Shown: positions 5,264 to 8,104 of the stretch, one piece after another
Position numbering within the stretch: position 1 is the first letter of the stretch
How the letters are laid out: each line of letters begins with the position of its first letter
Assembly (NCBI GenBank): GCA_944363695.1
Contig: CALVUW010000047.1
Location: 1-8,104, forward strand
DNA length: 8,104 nt
DNA from: an uncultured Bacilli bacterium
Lineage (GTDB): Bacteria; Bacillota_I; Bacilli_A; RF39; UBA660
Direction of reading: 5' to 3'
Notes under the pieces: model-generated
What the model was told of the DNA's origin: nothing
The model's database searches: none
The model's input: only the letters and a program-made list of their open reading frames with translations
Position numbers and translations under genes: made by a program

Positions 5264-7949
5264 TGGCAAGTAAATCCTTAAGTAGTGCTTCTACTTCTAC
5301 CAAGTGGGCTTGTGTTTTACCACCGCCTTGCGCGAAAGTAGCACTACCTCCACCGTTGCCTGCTGATAAAAGAGCAGCCTGTTTTACTAAATAACCAGCA
5401 TTAACTTTTGTATTTGTACTGCGGCAAAGGAAATTAACACTACCATCTTCCCGTAAATTAGCTATTACTACCACCATCGGACTAGCTAAATTACATAAGC
5501 TATCAATTAATACTTTTAAAATATCCATCTCTTCGTTTTGGAAAGTGATAAATAAATAAGCTTGATCCCCTACGTGCTTGATTAATTGTTGATATTGATC
5601 TAAGTTTGCTAATTTTTTCTGTTCTAATGCTTCTTTAAAGTTTTTTTCTAATGTTTTTACTTCTGATTGAATATAAGATAATTCATTTTGATTAAAGACA
5701 ATATCTTTATAAGACGTTGGTTTACTATTATCAATATCTACATCAAACGTTAAATCGATATTTTCTTTTCTAGCGTTTTTAAGAATTTCTCTTGCTTTTA
5801 ACAATAGTTTTACCATTTCATCATTATAAGGTTGAATAATATCAAATAATGTTGCTTCAATTTTATTACCGGTTACTGCTTCTATACGATACACATTGCT
5901 ACCTTTCGTTTCAAAGTTGAAAATAGCAAATTTCTTAATATCTTTGGTATTTGCAATATGAGTTCCGCCACATAATTCGATTGATTTATCAATTTTAACA
6001 ACACGTACTTTACTATCGTATTTTTCACCGAACAAAGCCATTGCGCCTAATTTTTTAGCTTTATCTAATGGCATAATCTCAGTAGATGTAATGCAGCCTT
6101 TTTGGATAATTTTATTGACAAAGTCTTCGACTTCAATCAATTGATCATCACTGATTTTATGTGGACAAGTAAAATCGAAGCGTAATTTATCTTGATCAAC
6201 ATAACTACCAGCTTGCGTAATGCTTGCATTAACAACTTGCTGCAAGGCATATTGCAAAATATGAACACTACTATGATTGGCTTCAATCGCTTTTCGACGA
6301 TCTTTATCGATAACAACTTCACAGTCATCCCCGACGGTAATCGTACCATCTAATAGTTTTACTTTATGAATATGCTGACCATTTGGTCCTTTAAAGACAT
6401 CTACTACTCTAGCTTTAAAATCTTTACCAATAATCATACCTGTATCAGATACTTGACCACCAGCTTCTGCATAAAAACAGGTGCGTTTTAAAATGATATA
6501 GCCATCATGATCTAACGTTTTTTCTAAACTGTCTTTGCTAACGATTGCTAATACGTTACTTTTTAAGCGATATAGACCATAGACAAATGTAGATTCTTTT
6601 TTAAAGTCCATCAATACTTTCTTTTGACTTGCCATTGCTGTTTTAGAACGAGCACTTTTTTTCGCTTGCTCTTTTTGTTTTTGCATATAAACATGGAATG
6701 ATTGCTCATCGACACGATAACCTTTTTCGTGGGCTATTTCAACGGTTAATTCAATTGGAAAACCATATGTATCATATAATTTAAAAGCATCATAGCCACT
6801 GATAATTTCATCAGGTGTATTTTCCATAATCTCATCCAACCGGCGTTCTCCGGCTTCTAAGGTTTTTAAGAATAATTCTGCTTCTTGTAAAATCAAAGTT
6901 TGTACATAACCCATCTTTTCTGTTAGATATGGATAAGCCTCTTTCATCACTTCTACAACGGTCCCTACTAACTTATAAAGAAATGACCCATCAAACCCTA
7001 ATTGTTTTCCATACCGAACACTACGGCGTAATAGGCGTCTTAAAACATAGCCACGGCCAGTGTTTTCAAAAACGGCACCATCTGCTAAAGCAAAAGTAAT
7101 GGCTTTGATATGATCAGCAATGACTTTAAAAGGCGTTTGACCATCATACAAAACATCAGACATCTGTTCAATTTTATCAATGATAGGACGGAACAGATCG
7201 GTTTCAAAATTAGAATCAACTCCTTGGAAAATACAGCACCAGCGTTCTAGACCTGCTCCCGTATCAATATTTTTATGAGGCAATTCACGATAATCTTTCC
7301 GGGCAACGCCTTCTTTGGAATTAAATTGACTAAATACATTATTCCAGATTTCTACGTAACGATCTTGATCTTCATCTTTTAGAAATTTAGCAAAAGCATC
7401 ATGATTAGGATCATATTTTTCTCCTTGATCATAGAAAATTTCGCTATCAGGGCCACAAGGTCCCTCACCAATTTCCCAGAAGTTACCATCTAGTTTTACA
7501 ATATGAGAAGCATCGATTCCTACCTCTTGCCATTTTTGATATGCCTCTTGATCATCTGTATAAACCGTTATATATAATTTTTCTTTGGGAATAGCAAACC
7601 ATTTTTCACTTGTTAACAATTCAGATGCAAACTCAATGGCTTCTTCTTTAAAGTAATCCCCAATCGAAAAATTTCCCATCATTTCAAAAAAAGTATGATG
7701 ACGTTTTGTAATTCCGACATTTTCGATATCGTTGGTACGAATACATTTTTGAATATTAACAATTCGTTTTGATTCCGGAATAATACTACCATCAAAATAT
7801 TTCTTAAGAGGGGTTACACCAGCATTAATCCACAATAAAGAATCATCATCTACTGGGATTAAAGAGGCACTTTCTACGTATTTATGACCATGTTCCGTAA
7901 AATAGTCAATCCACATTTTTCTTATTTCGTTACTTGTCATTCTTTTCAT
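5253..7949 (-). CDS. alaS: Alanine-tRNA ligase
   Basis: AlaRS charges tRNA-Ala and hydrolyses mischarged Ser- and Gly-tRNA-Ala in the cytoplasm. The protein is full length at 898 aa (the family is usually about 870-880). Seen: the class II catalytic core with SLLWINAGVTPLKKYFDG near 37-54, motif 2 RHHTFFEMMGNFSIG at 83-97 and motif 3 GRGYVLRRLLRRS at 298-310; the editing domain with FYAEAGGQVSDTG near 492-504; and the zinc ligands HSSVH (His559, His563) and CGGTH (Cys660, His664). A coiled segment near 757-783 leads to the C-Ala domain, whose glycine-rich loop GNGGGSATFAQGGG is at 864-877. All key residues are present. The start at 7949 has GAGGAAGT five bases upstream. The gene overlaps the preceding gene by 20 bases and holA by 11, so it is an operon member. 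A T-box leader, common before Firmicutes alaS, cannot lie directly upstream because that DNA is coding. Confidence 0.98.
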   Translation of the reverse strand: MKRMTSNEIRKMWIDYFTEHGHKYVESASLIPVDDDSLLWINAGVTPLKKYFDGSIIPESKRIVNIQKCIRTNDIENVGITKRHHTFFEMMGNFSIGDYFKEEAIEFASELLTSEKWFAIPKEKLYITVYTDDQEAYQKWQEVGIDASHIVKLDGNFWEIGEGPCGPDSEIFYDQGEKYDPNHDAFAKFLKDEDQDRYVEIWNNVFSQFNSKEGVARKDYRELPHKNIDTGAGLERWCCIFQGVDSNFETDLFRPIIDKIEQMSDVLYDGQTPFKVIADHIKAITFALADGAVFENTGRGYVLRRLLRRSVRYGKQLGFDGSFLYKLVGTVVEVMKEAYPYLTEKMGYVQTLILQEAELFLKTLEAGERRLDEIMENTPDEIISGYDAFKLYDTYGFPIELTVEIAHEKGYRVDEQSFHVYMQKQKEQAKKSARSKTAMASQKKVLMDFKKESTFVYGLYRLKSNVLAIVSKDSLEKTLDHDGYIILKRTCFYAEAGGQVSDTGMIIGKDFKARVVDVFKGPNGQHIHKVKLLDGTITVGDDCEVVIDKDRRKAIEANHSSVHILQYALQQVVNASITQAGSYVDQDKLRFDFTCPHKISDDQLIEVEDFVNKIIQKGCITSTEIMPLDKAKKLGAMALFGEKYDSKVRVVKIDKSIELCGGTHIANTKDIKKFAIFNFETKGSNVYRIEAVTGNKIEATLFDIIQPYNDEMVKLLLKAREILKNARKENIDLTFDVDIDNSKPTSYKDIVFNQNELSYIQSEVKTLEKNFKEALEQKKLANLDQYQQLIKHVGDQAYLFITFQNEEMDILKVLIDSLCNLASPMVVVIANLREDGSVNFLCRSTNTKVNAGYLVKQAALLSAGNGGGSATFAQGGGKTQAHLVEVEALLKDLLANEA

Positions 7950-8104
7950 CTTTTACTTCCTCATTTCTTACGATTTTTTTAGCATCTTCTTCTAATTGTT
8001 CCAATGTTGTATTAATAATTTCATAATTATATTGATGATACTGATCTAAAGCAGTTTCCGTGATGTGTTGTTTTTGGGTGGATGTTAATTCATCTTGTTT
8101 CAAA
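7930..8104 (-). CDS. 3' end of an upstream gene, guanylate-kinase-like tail (partial)
   Basis: The last 57 codons of a gene entering from the right edge, ending in TAA at 7930-7932 and overlapping the alaS start by 20 bases in another frame. The visible part includes ITETALDQYHQYNYEIINTT followed by a LEQLEEDAKKIV helix and a charged tail. The pattern A-x4-Y-x-Y-(E/D)-(I/V)-I-N-x2-LE-x6-I matches the C-terminus of guanylate kinases and related P-loop kinases, whose YDYVVVNDDLE strand and last helix look the same. The nucleotide-binding part lies outside the window, so gmk is a suggestion only. Overlap and shared direction imply co-transcription with alaS and holA. Confidence 0.6.
   Translation of the reverse strand, partial: LKQDELTSTQKQHITETALDQYHQYNYEIINTTLEQLEEDAKKIVRNEEVKDEKNDK

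Noticed and set aside
6137..6349. Minus-strand open frame of 70 codons in another frame of alaS
   Set aside because: It lies wholly within the AlaRS editing domain, whose HSSVH motif is read in the main frame, so it is a frame shadow.
7950..8104. T-box riboswitch before alaS
   Set aside because: The DNA upstream of alaS is an open reading frame that overlaps the alaS start. No specifier stem or T-box sequence is visible.
1..8104. Mobile element, defence system or CRISPR array
   Set aside because: I see no transposase, integrase, long terminal repeats or regularly spaced DNA repeats. Apart from one unknown gene, the content is core housekeeping.

Overview
The window is ordinary-looking chromosomal DNA from a low-GC Gram-positive bacterium. 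The AT-rich codon use, AAGGAG-type ribosome-binding sites, perfect TATAAT boxes, and the style of MutS, RarA, HolA and AlaRS all point to Firmicutes. The MutS N-terminus and general protein texture remind me most of Erysipelotrichia, but that is an impression and not a test. The tryptophan codons I checked in alaS are TGG and the five complete main genes or gene ends seen here stop with TAA, so nothing suggests a Mollicutes-type code.

Layout, left to right. The N-terminal half of mutS runs off the left edge on the minus strand. It is divergent from rarA on the plus strand, and the two share a tight intergenic region of about 95 bp that holds both promoters. rarA is followed by about 200 bp without a conventional gene. 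That stretch contains a well-placed Shine-Dalgarno sequence and a 17-codon mini-ORF, small hairpins, an imperfect direct repeat and two intrinsic terminators facing opposite ways. From the right edge a minus-strand run reads: the 3' end of a gene with a guanylate-kinase-like tail, then alaS, then holA, each overlapping the next by a few bases, and finally an unrecognised 455-residue gene. The unknown gene has its own strong promoter at the end of holA, and its terminator hairpin carries the stop codon in its loop.

Theme: three of the five main proteins act on DNA replication or repair (MutS mismatch recognition, RarA at stalled forks, HolA clamp-loader delta). AlaRS is a translation enzyme that sits upstream of holA in the same run. 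The unknown protein is the most interesting item. It contains four similarly spaced helix-turn-helix-like segments, roughly 75-83 residues apart, sharing the pattern L-x2-F-C-x4-L-x4-V-x2-F-I. I cannot assign it to a family. No mobile element, CRISPR array, tRNA or rRNA was seen.
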